Positions 42,398 to 53,839 of a DNA stretch of 64,000 nucleotides are shown one piece after another (position 1 is the stretch's first letter; each line of letters begins with the position of its first letter). This stretch comes from Ceratorhiza oryzae-sativae. Its lineage: Eukaryota > Basidiomycota > Agaricomycetes > Cantharellales > Ceratobasidiaceae. A program made the translations under genes and the position numbers. The DNA is taken from NCBI GenBank assembly GCA_030998015.1, contig JARWMV010000241.1, positions 1,054,001 to 1,118,000 of the forward strand. The letters are read 5' to 3'. The notes under the pieces are model-generated. The model searched no databases and was not told the origin of the DNA. It worked only from the letters and a program-made list of their open reading frames with translations.

Positions 42398-43685
42398 GAC
42401 ATATTTTCTATTATTTTAGTCTGCTCTGCCAACCTCAAGTGATGCCTCTGTAATTGATTTGTGAAATATTTGAATTTGTATGTCCTCCAAATTGTTCTAT
42501 TTTGAGTTCTATTAATAGTACAAATTTCCTGCTCTCCAATGCATATTTCATTAAGTATTTATGATAAGATCTCAGAGAGATAAAGATGTTGTTATATTTC
42601 CTCTTGTCAAGAGATATTGATTACAGCATTGCACCACTCATATCTTGGCAACCGCTTATGCTATCTAAGCGATCTTATGCTCCATCGATAGCTAATCTTT
42701 GGCGGTATCAGCTGCCCGAAGATCGTCGCAATCAACCAGACCCTCACACCGGGATGGTCCGAATATCATCAGAAGCTTACTGCACCATCAATCAAGATCT
42801 AATGACTCCAGTGAGTCAGGGGGCCTTCTGAATTGGTCCAGAAGCTTATCTGACTCACTTTATGACTCATTGGGACGTAGCCTCCATTCATCACATGTAT
42901 ATACTATGATAATATGATCTACAAGCCAATAGCAGATCTCAGATGCATCAATGCCTCTGATCCACACCCAGTCTTTATTCTTTATCCTATACTGGGCTAG
43001 GGTGTACCCCAAGTATATCAGTACCTTCTTTTGATGATCGCACTGGCATGCATGCATCTATTTGGCTCTGGGATGATCTCCTCAAGGCATAAAAGGACCT
43101 CTGCTGAGGCCCTTCCATACCGTCTGCTCTTACTCAACCCAGACTGATTATTGGTTTCTTCTCTCTTTCTATTCTCTCTTGACTGTGTGTGATCTCTGAT
43201 ATAACTAGTACTGAGGAACAAAATACCATATGAGTTATATACTGCCTGATTCATTGTATCTTATATACAGAGATATATAACAATATAATATTGCCTGATT
43301 GAGCATGACATTAAGTACCAGCTATTAGAGGAAATCTAAGTACCTGTAGCTGAGGAAGTACATACATTAGGCATCCCTCCATGTATCCAATAAGCTATTG
43401 CTTAAGTCTAGTATTAAGATTAGTATCAGTTAGTCCAAGTGACTAGGGCTGAACTACATTTAAGATATCTAAGGGAACCTGACCATTGTAGTCCTGCTCT
43501 TTATACCTATAGATTAGTGAGTTTACACTGTGAAAGATTAAGACTACCTTGAGTGTTACTTGATTGCATTGCAACTACTTTGAGCCTTCCTACTTTAGTG
43601 TAAGAAGTGCTGAGTATGATTAGTGTATACCAACATCTCTACATTTGCTTAAGCTCTAGATATTCAAGTGTAACCTGACCCATAA
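42398..43685 (+). repeat. LTR-A in opposite orientation
   Basis: Inverse of the other LTR-A copies: it runs from TTTTCTATTATTTTAGTCTG to CAAGTGTAACCTGACCC. The outer 20 bases at the left are altered or lost (ACCAAGACATA instead of TGTTATGGATCAC). It abuts an RT fragment at 43686. Much CG loss. Confidence 0.88.
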
Positions 43686-44510
43686 TGCCAGCAATGTTGT
43701 TCAAGAGGTCTGATGGCTGCCTGTGCTTAGTAGTTGATTATTGGTACCGGAATAATATCACTGTCAAGCACCACTTTGCACTGCTGTGGCAGGATGAGTT
43801 CATTGAGTAGCTCAGGCATGCAAAGATCTTTGCCAAGCTGGATATGCACTTGGGATACAACAATGTGCACACCCAGGAATGTGACAAATAGAAAACTGCA
43901 TGCTGCACCAAATATGGGCTGTTTGAAGATCTGGTCATGCTGTTAGGCCTTACAAATGCACCTGCAGTTTTCCAGTGCTTCTTGAATGACAGATTCAGGG
44001 GCATCTTGGATATCTTTGTTATCTTCTACCTGCATGACATTCTGATCTTGTCCAACAGCAGGGAGGAGCGTTTGGCACATGTCAGGGAGGTTCTCAAGCA
44101 TCTGTAGAAGCATAACCCCTACTGCAACCTTGAGAAGTGCCATTTTGTAGCCATGTCTGTCACCCACATTGGCCTGATGATTCCTCCTGAAGGTATCTCA
44201 AAGAAGAAGATGGTCAAGGCAATCATGGAATGGCCACCTCCTCTGACTGTGAAACAAGTGCAGAGTTTCTTGGGAATTGCAAGCAACCAAGACTGCTTAA
44301 CTTCAAATTTAAGCTGGTTAGCCAGACCCCTCCATGCTCTGACACATCTGGATGCCCCAAGGCATTGGCAAGAGGAGCAGCAAGTAGAATTGGATACCTT
44401 CAAACAGAGGTTTTCATTGGACCCTGTGCTTGCACATGCAAATCAGTCTGGACCCTGTCTTCTGGCCAAGCAATGGGTGCTGAGCTGCCCCAGCAACAGT
44501 CAGTAGCTTG
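43686..44510 (+). pseudogene. RT fragment of a family-E chromovirus (plus strand)
   Basis: Plus-strand coding with several stops: [80 protein letters not shown] (active-site box YLHD for YLDD), FLGIASNQDCLTSN, and the start of RNase H. It resembles RT of the minus-strand element at 45310-46100 (same [12 protein letters not shown] and SN.REE..HVREVL words), so both belong to one family. It ends at about 44510, where the minus-strand copy begins. Confidence 0.82.
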
Positions 44511-46480
44511 ACAATGAAATCATTTGAGATATCTTCCCAGGGACCAGGAGGGACAGGTAAAGGCAGCAGGGCAAAGTGTTTCTCATGTCCATTACTCCTT
44601 TGACAGATTTCTCATGATTCTAGGTAGCAATTGACCTGGAATTTCATAGCTGGTCAATACTAGTGTTAGCCCAGTAGTTCTAGAGTGCATATGCATCCTT
44701 GGTGACCAGCAGCCAGTGAAGTGTGGAAATGCAACAATAACCTTTGTTTGATGTCAGGCTCATCAGGAACAACAATTCTGCCTTGGTAGAGCAAGACTCC
44801 ATCTTGTATGGAGTAGTCTTTGAATTTTGCTGCCGCTGAGGAGGGTATCTTCTCTGTACTGGAGACAGTGGAGATGAGTAAATTGAGGCTAGGATCATCT
44901 GGTAGTGCTTCTTTGATCAGAGAGATAAGCAGGGCTGAAATATCTGCTGCTTTGCCAACAAATAGGTCTTCTGGAAGCATTATCTGCAGCTGATGCTCTG
45001 AAGGGATGTAATCCAGCTACTGTAAGTGTGCATCTGGTTTCCCTGATTGTTTCCCAGGCATGTGTTTGATAACAAAGTTGAAGGCAACAAGGATGAGGTG
45101 CCAGCATGCATGCCAAATGTTGAAGTTCCTGGAAATCTTCCATTTCTCAAGATTCTTGCAATCTGTTAGTACAGTGACCGGCTGCTTTGTTCCTTCCAGA
45201 AATATGTGCCAGTGTTCAAATGAGCAAATGATAGCCAGTAATTCCTTGTCATGAGTATCATAATCGATCTCCACAGGGGAGAAGCTGGTTGACATGAAGG
45301 TGACAGTGTTCATGCATCCATCAGCCTGTCACTGACACAACGCAGCACCCATTGCATTGCCAGAACCATCAGTTTCCAGAAGGTAGGGTTCATCCTCATT
45401 TGGGTGTGCAAGCAAACATTCTGATGAGATTGCCTGCTTAATGCCATCAAATGCTGCTTGCCGCTCCTCCCCCAGTGCCACAGCACGTCCAGATATGTAA
45501 GAGCATGGAGTGGTCTTGCCGACTGGCTGAAGCCTGATATGAAGAGACAGTAAAAGGTTGCAAATCCATGGAAAATCTGCGCTTGGTTCCCAGTTGCAGG
45601 AGCTGGCCATTTGACGACTGCCGTGACCTTTTCCTTCCTCATAGAGATGCCTTCAGGAGTGGAGGTGGCAGCAAAATGGCACTGCTCAGCATTTCAGATC
45701 AGGTTGTGCTTCAAGCATGCGAGAACTTCCCTGACATGCCCCTTATGTTCCTCTCTGTTGTTAGAAAACATCAGGATATCGTCTAGGTAGACAACAACAA
45801 AAATGCCTAAGATATCCCTAAAGATGTTGTTCATGAAACACTGGAACATTGCAGGTGCATTTGTGCAGCCATATAGCATGACTAGATCTTCAAACAGCCC
45901 ATATTTGGTGCAGAATGCTGTTCTCCATTCATCCCCTGCCTTGATGTGCACATTGTTGTAACCTGAGCGCAAATCTAGCTTGGTGAAGATATTTGCATTT
46001 TGCAGCTTCTCGACAAGCTCATCCTGACACAGCAGTCCATAGCAGTCCATAATGGTGAAATTATTAAGGTGCTAGTAATCAACCAGAAGGCAAGGTCAGC
46101 CATAAGCCTTCTTGATAAAAATTACTGGGGCACCTGCAGGAGATGTGCTGGGCTGTATTTTTCAACTTGCAAGCTCTGCATCCAGGTGTTCCCTGAGTGC
46201 GGCTGTTTCAGCTGGGGTCAATGGTTATATAGGACCCCAAGGCACATCCTTGCCATCTTGCAGTGGGATTGCACAGTCATATCGCTGGTGGGGAGGTAAG
46301 GAAGTGAAAAACTATTCCCCAAACCTGTTCTTGAATTCCTGGATGTAAGGGAGATTTTGAGAGTGGTTCCCATTTCTGCACTCTTTGCAGAGAGTAGTTC
46401 AGGGAGTTTGATGATCATATTGGCCCAGTCTACATCAGGGTCGGCCTGCCTTAGCCAGGGCGGTCCGTAAAATGATATCC
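44511..46480 (-). pseudogene. RT, RNase H and integrase start of family-E chromovirus copy 1
   Basis: Minus strand. RT near 46050-45694 ([57 protein letters not shown], intact YLDD); connection domain 45642-45310 (FHGFATFYCLFI); RNase H 45313-45017 (SFSPVEIDYDTHDKELLAII, HWHIFLEGTKQPVTVLTD); integrase zinc domain 44980-44666 (FKDYSIQDGVLLYQGRIVVP, HFHTSLAAGHQGCICTLELL). The integrase core is cut at about 44511 by the inverted junction. Frame changes occur between pieces. Confidence 0.85.
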
Positions 46481-46830
46481 CAGTCACCCAGAGGGAGACA
46501 AAATAAGGCTGCAGTGAAGGAATGTGATTGGACTGTGAATTTGAGGGTGCATTTGAAGTGGACAACATCCATGACTTCTTTGCCATTAATCCCCACAACC
46601 TGTCATGGGGAGCTTAGTTCTTTCAGGGGAATAGAAAGTCGACTTGCATGTTGTGCGTCGATGAAATTTGCAAAAGATACAGAGTCAATGAGAGCAGAAT
46701 GAGAGCCTGTGATTCACTCAATTTCAAGAGTTGTTAGGAGAGAAGATTTTGATTTGATGTCACGGCAGACAAGGGGTTTGGATGATATTGCAGGGGGGAT
46801 TGCAGCACCAGACACAGGCATAATGGGCTG
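46218..46830 (-). pseudogene. Protease region of family-E copy 1
   Basis: Coding between gag and RT. Near 46690-46640 a ALIDSVSFANFID-type segment marks the position of the retropepsin active site, with the Gly changed. Then VVGINGKEVMDVVHFKCTLKFT-like sequence (46600-46530) and a GDWDIIL motif (46475) corresponding to ILGxD. 46440-46218 is the linker to RT. Confidence 0.65.
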
Positions 46831-46832
46831 TA

Positions 46833-48450
46833 TTAGACTTTTCCTGACTCCGCAGGTTCCTCTAGGTCAATCAGGCTCCTGACTTTCCCTGAGACCGGCT
46901 GGGGGCGCTCATCAGCCTTGAGTTTCCAGCCAATTGGACAATTTTCAAACTTGTGACCTGATTTACCACATTTGGGGCACTGTCCTGCCTTCCTGCACTT
47001 CTCCTGGATCTCTATAATCATAAAGTCTCCCAATCTTGCACTGGTGGTGTTAGGTATGTTCTGAGTGAGGAGATTGATTGGAGGTTGCTTGTATCTCCTA
47101 GCGCACCTCAAACAGGGTATGGTCGATGAGACAGGCAATGTTAATAAGCTCATCAGAACTGGTGATACTCTTGCCAATGGAATGCTCAATGAGCTTGCTG
47201 CAGACAAAAAGCTTGAGAACTTGCTGAAATGCTGCCATGAAGGCACTGTTAGACCATTCCAGCTTGCCTGCAATGAGCCTGAATTCTGTTGCAAAGCTGC
47301 TTGCAGAGCCTGATTGTTTCAGCTAATTAATCTGGTGCTCAGCAACCTGTAGGGCTACAGGATACGACTGATTGGCTAGAAATGCTGTCTCAAATGCTTC
47401 CCAACCATTGAGCATTGTATCCTGGTCTCCCCCGAGTGGCTTGCTGAGGTAGTATTGTCCCCGTTGTTTGGGGATGCCCTCCTTCAGGCTCACCAGCACA
47501 TACATCATCCTTGAATTTTTTGTGGGAAAGCTGGAGAGGTTGGAAACAAAGTAGGTTTTGCAATCCGGGATGAATCAATTTGCTGCATTCTCCCCTTCTT
47601 GCTGCTATAATTCTCTGGAGCTGGGATTTTGGACTTTGGCTGCTGAGGAGCTGAAGTCTGCGTTGCAGTGTATACAGCTTGCTCCAGAGGACAGGTAAAC
47701 GCGTGGGTGAGAAGATTGGCATTATTGTTCATGGTGTGCAGTTCATCCTGCTCTATTGTCTCTTGCTCAGGCGCTGGCGTCAAGCGGAGGCCCTCAGCAC
47801 CAAGGTGAATAGATTGTGGGGGGCACTGTTGTTCACAGCAGGGTGAGAAGTTGCTGGGTGCTCTGCTGCCTGTGTGTCTGCAGTGCTAGGATTGCAAGGG
47901 GTTTCTGTGACAACAGAGTTGGTGTGGAAGGGTACTCTGCTTGGCTGGAGTGGAGGCTGCTGTGGGGTCTAATTCAATGATGCTTTGCTCTGCCAGGCTT
48001 CTGGTTGCTGCTAGTTGTTCCTTGTCACCCACCCTCCTCAGTGCTGGGCTATGGCTTGAGATCTCTGAGCAATCCAGAGGGACCTTCTGACCCAAATCTG
48101 GTGAGGATGGCGTGGTCTCTGTATGTTAACCCAGTGACCAGTGATGGTTTGGGTGTTTTCTGTCCAGCTGGAGTGCTGGAGCGTCCTGAGGTGTGTTGCT
48201 CTAGCTCCCTGGCAAGCCTGGCGTTGTCTTGGAGCATATTGGCAAGTGCAGATATGATCTTGGCCGCTGTTGCCTGGATCTGGTTGCTGAGATCATGTTG
48301 CATTGCCTCTAGCATGCCATGGAGTGCCAGGGCCTGGGAATTGTCGCTCCTGGTCCCAATTAGATACATGAAGAGACAACCTGATTTTTGATGGTCTTCT
48401 GCACCATACAGAAAGGCTTGTGTGTTGTCTGAAGGTGTGCTGGTGCTCAG
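46833..48450 (-). pseudogene. Gag of family-E copy 1
   Basis: Minus strand. 48369-48049 is a helical N-terminal piece (LHGMLEAMQHDLSNQIQATA). 47780-47323 holds the linker and Gag core (FVSNLSSFPTKNSRMMYVLV, YYLSKPLGGDQDTMLNGWEA, FLANQSYPVALQVAEHQIN). 47294-46833 holds a zinc knuckle CPKCGKSGHKFENC (C-X2-C-X4-H-X4-C, about 46935-46990). The same Gag is seen in copy 2 at 53840-55640. Stops and frame changes separate the pieces. Confidence 0.8.
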
Positions 48451-48719
48451 TGTGTTCCCTGTTGGTGAAAAATATGCAGCTGGAAGTGGAGGAGAGTTCC
48501 TGGCTGATAAAGTGGCCGATGCGGAGGGTTGTTTGGAGATAGCGCTGCAGACTCAGGATTGAAGTCTTTAGAAGTGGGCGCAGCTGATATTGATTTGTTG
48601 ATATATATATAAGCTGGTGTGCAAGCTGTTGATGTGCTTGTACAAAATGCCATTGGAAGGGATGGTGTGGGATGAGATCCAGAGTGATGAGGCAACAGTC
48701 TGAGAAGAGTGCTTCACAA

Positions 48720-49111
48720 TGGCGTAACCGACACCTGGTAGACGGCTGGGATGAGACCTGAGCTTCTGAAAGCACTGCAAGAGTGCTTTGGGGCAAAGCC
48801 AGGCCGTCTGAGAGCAGTAATGGAAGTAGAACGACGATGAGAGGCGCTCTGGAGAGCAGAGACACTTTACATACTTGCTTACATACTGTTTGGTGCCAAT
48901 ATCGCAAGCGACGGGTAACCACAAGCAAGGGCTAACACAATACAAGCAATAGGAAGTGAATCTAAGCAAGTACAAGCAAGACAAGCAGGAACAAGCAAGA
49001 ATGGAAGCACGTTCACAAGCAAATGTGGCAATAAGCAGGCAAAATCAAAGAAATGAGGGAGGAATATCACAATTGGAATTAATAAGCATGCCAGGAGCAA
49101 TGCTTGTGACA
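48720..49111 (-). repeat. LTR-E, 5' LTR of family-E copy 1
   Basis: On the minus strand it starts TGTCACAAGCATTGCTCCTG and ends GGTGTCGGTTACGCCA, followed at once by the leader and gag of copy 1. It matches LTR-E at 50627, 49797 and 55668. It holds the repeated words CTTGCTTGTACTTGCTT and TCTGGTCTCCAGAGC-like segments. Confidence 0.82.
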
Positions 49112-49796
49112 CTTGCAAGAACCTAACTCAGCTAGCCCCTCTGAGCACACTATAGTCTAGGATTTAACAAATTTCTTCAATTAAAATTGTGATGATTGTC
49201 TAGATCACCTTGGTGAGTACATTTAAATATACCTTCATTGATGACTTTGCTTCTTCAGGCCTCTTCACTTAGTTACAATGGCAAAATAGAGCAATCAAAT
49301 TAGACAGGATGGACAGCTCTGCTGACAAAGGGCTTGCCCTTCAGCTGTATCTTCCACTTTGCCTTGGTGGTTGCTGTTGTAATAGTATTAAGGTTGTGAA
49401 GCCCTTGTCACATTTGACAACTTGTGGACAGTTGAGAGCAATCTGGGACTGGGGAGAGCTGTGAGAACAGCTCAAGGACAAAGGAAATTTATTGCAGGGC
49501 ATATTGAATAAATAAAATTACAAGGCGAAGTGTTGTAGCGACCAGAGATGCTTCACAGGTTTGCTGAAATACAATTGGAACATCCAAATACAAGCAAGAT
49601 GGAGCTACCAGCATGGGCTAAAGACCTACAATTATTACAAGGAATCGCTGGCCAGCTACAAGAAGCACACGCAAACAATAGTGTACTTAGGCACGGACAA
49701 GTGAGAGCAGAATCGCAAGCAAAATGATGTTTCTCAAAGAGCAGAGAAAGTGAGGAAAACCTGACAACAAGTTCACATCACAATCGATCACTATGT
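49112..49796. other. Gap with LTR-E-like fragment
   Basis: No gene. About 49435-49700 has LTR-E-like words on the minus strand (ACCAGAGATGCTTCAC near 49541, caagca runs), a diverged or truncated LTR. The rest (49112-49430) holds nothing recognised. Confidence 0.4.
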
Positions 49797-50152
49797 TGTC
49801 ACAACCGATGACATGTAGACAGCTGGGGGAAATCCCTAGAGGGAAATACTGAGTCTCAGAGCTGTGAAATGGATGAATAGACAAGTGCTCTGGAGATCGG
49901 AGAAGCTTCACAGACTTGCTTAAATACTGGTTGGGGCAAAGATGGCAAGCAATGGCTAACACAGTACAAGCGACAGGAAGCAAGTGTAAGTGAGTGTAAG
50001 CGAGAATAGGGAAGGGGAAGTGACACAAGCAAGAGTAGGCGAAGATGGGAGCATAGGCACAAGCATAGGTGGCAAAAAGCAGGCAAAATCAAGGAAACAC
50101 GAGGCATATCACAAATGAAATCAATAACATGTCAGGAGCAGCGCTTGTGACA
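49797..50152 (-). repeat. LTR-E, 3' LTR of a truncated element
   Basis: 356 bp, TGTCACAAGCGCTGCTCCTG to CATCGGTTGTGACA on the minus strand. Directly upstream (50153-50165) the minus strand reads AAATGATGAGGGCAA, a weakened polypurine tract. Flanks do not give a target duplication. Confidence 0.85.
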
Positions 50153-50395
50153 TTGCCCTCATCATTTGACCACAGCAATGGAGCAAACAGGGCAAGCTTC
50201 ACACAATGACAAGATCTTCTCCCAATACTCCATCATCAACTGAGCATATTCCTTTGTGGCACAACTGTCATCTCTTCCCTGCCGCTGTTGTTGGACCAGG
50301 TGCACTGATGCACCGTTGGCACCTGCAGCATGTGTTCCTACTGCAGGTATTGCAGGGATATGTCCACGGACAGGTGAGCAACCAGCTCTGTACAA
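50153..50395 (-). pseudogene. C-terminal end of the family-E accessory ORF (fragment)
   Basis: Minus-strand coding ends MEYWEKILSLCEACPVCSIA. It parallels 51021-51186, which ends with a similar WEKLLSLCEACPNCSAI-like sequence. Conservation of the CEACPxC motif in two copies supports a real protein in this position. Only the C-terminus remains; LTR-E-like sequence lies to the right. Confidence 0.5.
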
Positions 50396-50626
50396 GCAAG
50401 ACATGGGTGGTAGGAAGTCTACCTTCAAGAGAGCTCTGGGACAAGGACAGACAGTCTCAAAGAAGTAAAATGTGTGAAACAACAGGTGAAGTGTCCCGGA
50501 GAGCAGAGATGTTTCACGCCTTGCTCAAGTACTATTTTAAGATAAATATTCAAGTAGTGCATTGCTACAAGCAGGAGAGAACCAAATACAAGCAAATAAA
50601 GCAATAGCTAGCCAGCAAAGCACATT
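50396..50626 (-). repeat. LTR-E-like fragment
   Basis: Words such as GTGTCCCGGAGAGCAGAGATG, TTTCACGCCTTGCTCAAGTA and ACAAGCA runs place it in the LTR-E family, but it is diverged and incomplete. It fills the space between a truncated 3' end and the LTR at 50627. Confidence 0.5.
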
Positions 50627-51005
50627 TGTCACAACCAACAACATGTAGATGGCTGGGGGAATCTCTAGAGGGAAATACTGAGTAGCAGAGCAGTAGAAAG
50701 TGTGAATAGACAAGGTAAAGCATTCTGGAGACCAGAGACACTTCACAGACTTGCTTAAATACTATTTGGGGCAAAGATGGTGAGCGACACATAAGTACAG
50801 GCGACAGCTAACACAGTACAAGTGACAGGAAGCAAGTGTAAGCAAGTATAAGCAAGAATAGGAAAGGGCAAGCGACACAAGCAAGAGTGGCAAAGATGGG
50901 AGCACATGCACAAATACATGTTGCAAAAAGCAAGCAAAATCAAGGAAACGCAAGAGAAATATCACAAATGTATTCAATAACATTTCAGGAGCAAGGCTTG
51001 TGTCA
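50627..51005 (-). repeat. LTR-E, 3' LTR of family-E copy 2
   Basis: 379 bp on the minus strand, from TGACACAAGCCTTGCTCCTG to GTTGTTGGTTGTGACA. Just upstream the minus strand reads AACAAAGGGGGGCAA (51006-51020), the polypurine tract. It pairs with the 5' LTR at 55668-56052. Confidence 0.87.
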
Positions 51006-51020
51006 TTGCCCCCCTTTGTT
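51006..51020 (-). promoter_or_regulatory. Polypurine tract of family-E copy 2
   Basis: AACAAAGGGGGGCAA on the minus strand ends at the LTR start. Confidence 0.75.
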
Positions 51021-51673
51021 GACCACAATGGCAGAGCAATTGGGGCAAGCTTCACATAGGGACAGCAGCTTCTCCCAATCCTCCATTGTCAACTCAGATA
51101 CTCCTTTGTGGCACAACTGTCATCCCCTCCCCTCCCTCTGTTGTTGGTCAAAGTGCATGAATGCTCCATTTGCACCCCCATTGTAGGTTCTTCTGGTGGA
51201 TATCAAAGGGATCAGTCTGTAAAACAAGCAACCAAGTCATCTTGGGGGGTGAGCTCTGGAGCCCACCAGTAATTCAGCTCATTGGAGTGCCATTGCATCA
51301 TGTAGGTGAAGGAGGAGCAGTCTGCAGCAATGAAGTACAGCCAGTGATAGTAGGTACCAATGCTGAAGGATTTGAGGGCATCCTTGCCATTGAGGCCAAG
51401 CCAAAAGAGGTACCCAAAGCCAGGGTGTTTGTAAACACCTCTGCTGATGTAGCAGCAGGCTCTGCAAGTGCGATGGCTCAGCATGTCACCAGAGAAGACG
51501 TCTGCCTGTCCCAGGCAGTTGAGCAGGTCCTTGAGGATTGTGCTTATGTAGAGGTCGATGTCAGTGATGCGGTTGAACTCAAGACACAGTGACATAGCGG
51601 TTTGGCAGCAATAATGGGTAAGGAGGAGTGGAATTGGGAGTGAAAGAGGCAGCAGCAGAGTGTAATAATGCAA
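51021..51673 (-). CDS. Accessory ORF of family-E copy 2, downstream of chromodomain
   Basis: The open stretch 51673-51212 encodes about 150 residues. The part after about residue 30 (CLEFNRITDIDLYISTILKD, DMLSHRTCRACCYISRGVYK, GFGYLFWLGLNGKDALKSFS) is Cys- and aromatic-rich and looks folded. It ends with a stop at 51212, then a frame change, then the C-terminal piece with LCEACPNCSAI (about 51030-51070). The ORF lies between the chromodomain and the polypurine tract, like the extra ORFs of gypsy element 2 and the LTR-A element. No known family is recognised. It could be a DNA/RNA-binding protein given the Cys pairs, but this is speculation. Confidence 0.5.
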
Positions 51674-51698
51674 AACAGGAGGTTTTGGACTTGCTGCT

Positions 51699-53340
51699 CT
51701 ATTGCCCTACCCTCCTGCTTTTAGCTGGAAGTCTGCTCACAGGAATAGGGTCTCCACACACTGGAGCACCTGGGTGGTTCGCCAGGGGGTCTGTAATTTT
51801 CCCATCCAAGTGTTTCAGCCCCTCCAAATCTTCCCATGTGTTGTCGAGTTGCCCATAGCCCTTCCAGCTCACCTCATAATGCCTTTTCCCATCCTTGACT
51901 TTCCAATCCACGAATTTGTCAACTGCGTAATGTTCCACCCCTTGTTATATGATTACTGGAGGGGGAGGTGCAAAGGACTGGCCGAAATCCATGTCTCTAA
52001 CCACAGGGGATAGACGTGAGACATGGAAGACATTGTGGATCTTCATGCCTTCTGGGAGGTCCAGCCTGTATGCATGTGAGCCTATGCACTCAGCAACTGG
52101 GAAGGGGCCATATCACGTGTGATCCTGCTTCTTGTTGGGTTGCTGAGATGTGATATGAAGCCAAATCTTATCTCCAATGCCAAATTCCAGGAGAGATTTG
52201 CCTTTATCTGCTTGTTTGAAGTGTTCCTGTGTCCATTTGAGTGCAGCATTGACTTTCTGGATTGTCTGGTAGAGTTTCACAGCCCTGTCATCTGCCACAG
52301 CCGCTCTGGTGGGTTCCAGAAACAGTGCAATTACTAGGGAGCAACCATAAACCATCTCAAATGGAGATTTGCCTGTTGCTTCACTTCAAGCATTGTTGTG
52401 AGCAAATTCAGCCAGAGGAAACCAGTCTGCCCAGTCTGTTAGCTTATGGTTTACAAAGGCGCACAATTAAGCCTCTACCCACTGATTCTTGATCTCAGTA
52501 TGCCCATCTGTTTGCAGGTGATAGGCTGTAAAGAATTTGGGATCAATTTGGAGCAATTTGTAAAGGGCCTTCAGGAATCTGGCATTGAAAGTTGGCCCAG
52601 CGTCCAATACAGTGGTTCTGGGAGTCCCATGCAGCTTCCAGACATGATGGGGAAACATCTCTGCAGTGGATCAGATGTATCATCTTGGAGAAGCAGCCTA
52701 CAACACTCAGGATGATGTCAAAGCCCTTGGACTTCGGTAGCTTGACTATGAAATCATATGAGATAGCTCCCAGGGACTGGTAGGAACCGGGACCAGCTGT
52801 AGGGCAAAGTGTTTTTCAAGCCCCTTGCTCCTTTGGCAGATTTCGCAAGAGTCTACATAGCAATTGACCTGGAACTTCATAGCTGGCCAGTAGTAGTGTC
52901 AGGATAACAGCTTCAGAGTACGCACACACCCTTGATGCCCAGCAGCTGGAGAATTGTGGAAATGATATAATAAGCTTAGTTTGATGTCAGGCTCATCAGG
53001 GACAACAAAATTTCCCTGATAGAACAAAACTCTATCCTGCATAGAATACTCTTTGAACTTTGCTGCCACAGATTGGGGCGTAATTCCTGCACTACAGATG
53101 GTGGAGATAATAACTTCCAGGCTAGGATCCTCTGGTAGGATGTCTTTGATGAGGGAAATAGGTGGGGCTGAATATCTGCTGCTTTGCCAACAAATAGGCA
53201 TTCTGGAAGCATAATCTGAAGCTCAGGCTCTGAAGGGACGTGCTCCAGCTGGGGAGAGCACATATGGTTTGTCCGACTGCTTACCCAGCCTGTGTTCAAT
53301 TACAAAGTTGCAGGAGGCCAGGGCGAGGTGCCAGTGCACA
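51699..53340 (-). pseudogene. Integrase and chromodomain of family-E copy 2
   Basis: Minus strand. Zinc domain near 53201-52840 (FKEYSMQDRVLFYQGNFVVP, HFHNSPAAGHQGCVRTLKLL, CEICQRSKG). Core: TVLDAGPTFNARFLKALYKL near 52600 (second Asp; LDAGP for SDRG) and HLQTDGHTEIKNQWVEA (52480; Glu present). C-terminal part KSPFEMVYG, GDKIWLHITSQQPNKKQ, YGPFPVAECIGSHAYRLDLP, HNVFHVSRLSP. Chromodomain 51938-51780: EHYAVDKFVDWKVKDGKRHY, EVSWKGYGQLDNTWED, with the aromatic cage residues in place. Several stops. Confidence 0.85.
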
Positions 53341-53342
53341 TG

Positions 53343-53540
53343 TCATCTGTTACAGTTCCTGGAAGTCTTCCAATTCTCCTGATTCTTGTGATCTGTCAAG
53401 ACAGTGACTGGGTGTTTTGTTCCTTCCAGGGAAATATGCCAGTGTTCAAATGAGTGAATCATAGCCAGTAGTTCCTTGTCATGAGTATTGTAATTTAGCA
53501 TGTCAGGAGAGAAGCTTGTAAAGTGAATTTGAGGGTGCAT
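53343..53540 (-). pseudogene. RNase H of family-E copy 2, fused to protease by deletion of RT
   Basis: Encodes TSFSPDMLNYNTHDKELLAM and HWHISLEGTKHPVTVLTDHK, the same RNase H segment as copy 1 at 45313-45017. Immediately upstream the protease ends in HFKCTLKFT, so the whole RT, present in copy 1 between these two points (about 46540 to 45300), is absent. The join lies near 53515-53530. Confidence 0.82.
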
Positions 53541-53830
53541 TTGAAGTGGACCAAGCCCTTGACTTCTTTGCCCTTAATCCCAACAACCTGTTGTGGGGAA
53601 CTGAGTTCTGTGAGGGGAATAGATAGACAGCACAGATGTTGAGGGTCAATAACATTTGCTGAGGATCCAGTGTCAACAAGAGATGAAATGGAGCCTATGA
53701 TTCCCTCAATGTCAAGAGTTATTAGGAGAGATGATTTGGATTGAATTGCACAACAGATAAGTGCTTTTGATGACATCATGGGAGGGATTGCAGCACCCCA
53801 CACAGGTAAAGTAGGCTGCATCAGGCTTTT
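53528..53830 (-). pseudogene. Protease of family-E copy 2
   Basis: Reads ALICCAIQSKSSLLITLDIE, then SISSLVDTGSSANVIDPQHL with an intact DTGS active site, then PLTELSSPQQVVGIKGKEVK and HFKCTLKF. This is the best-preserved protease of the family in the window. Downstream sequence, including the ILG motif, is lost with the RT deletion. Confidence 0.8.
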
Positions 53831-53839
53831 CCTGATTCT

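Noticed and set aside
48568..48984. Cys/Leu-rich minus-strand ORFs in the LTR-E region (also 49687-50107, 50537-51055, 55576-55990)
   Set aside because: They repeat in every LTR-E copy from CTTGCTTG-type repeats and contain no domain; the LTR explains them.
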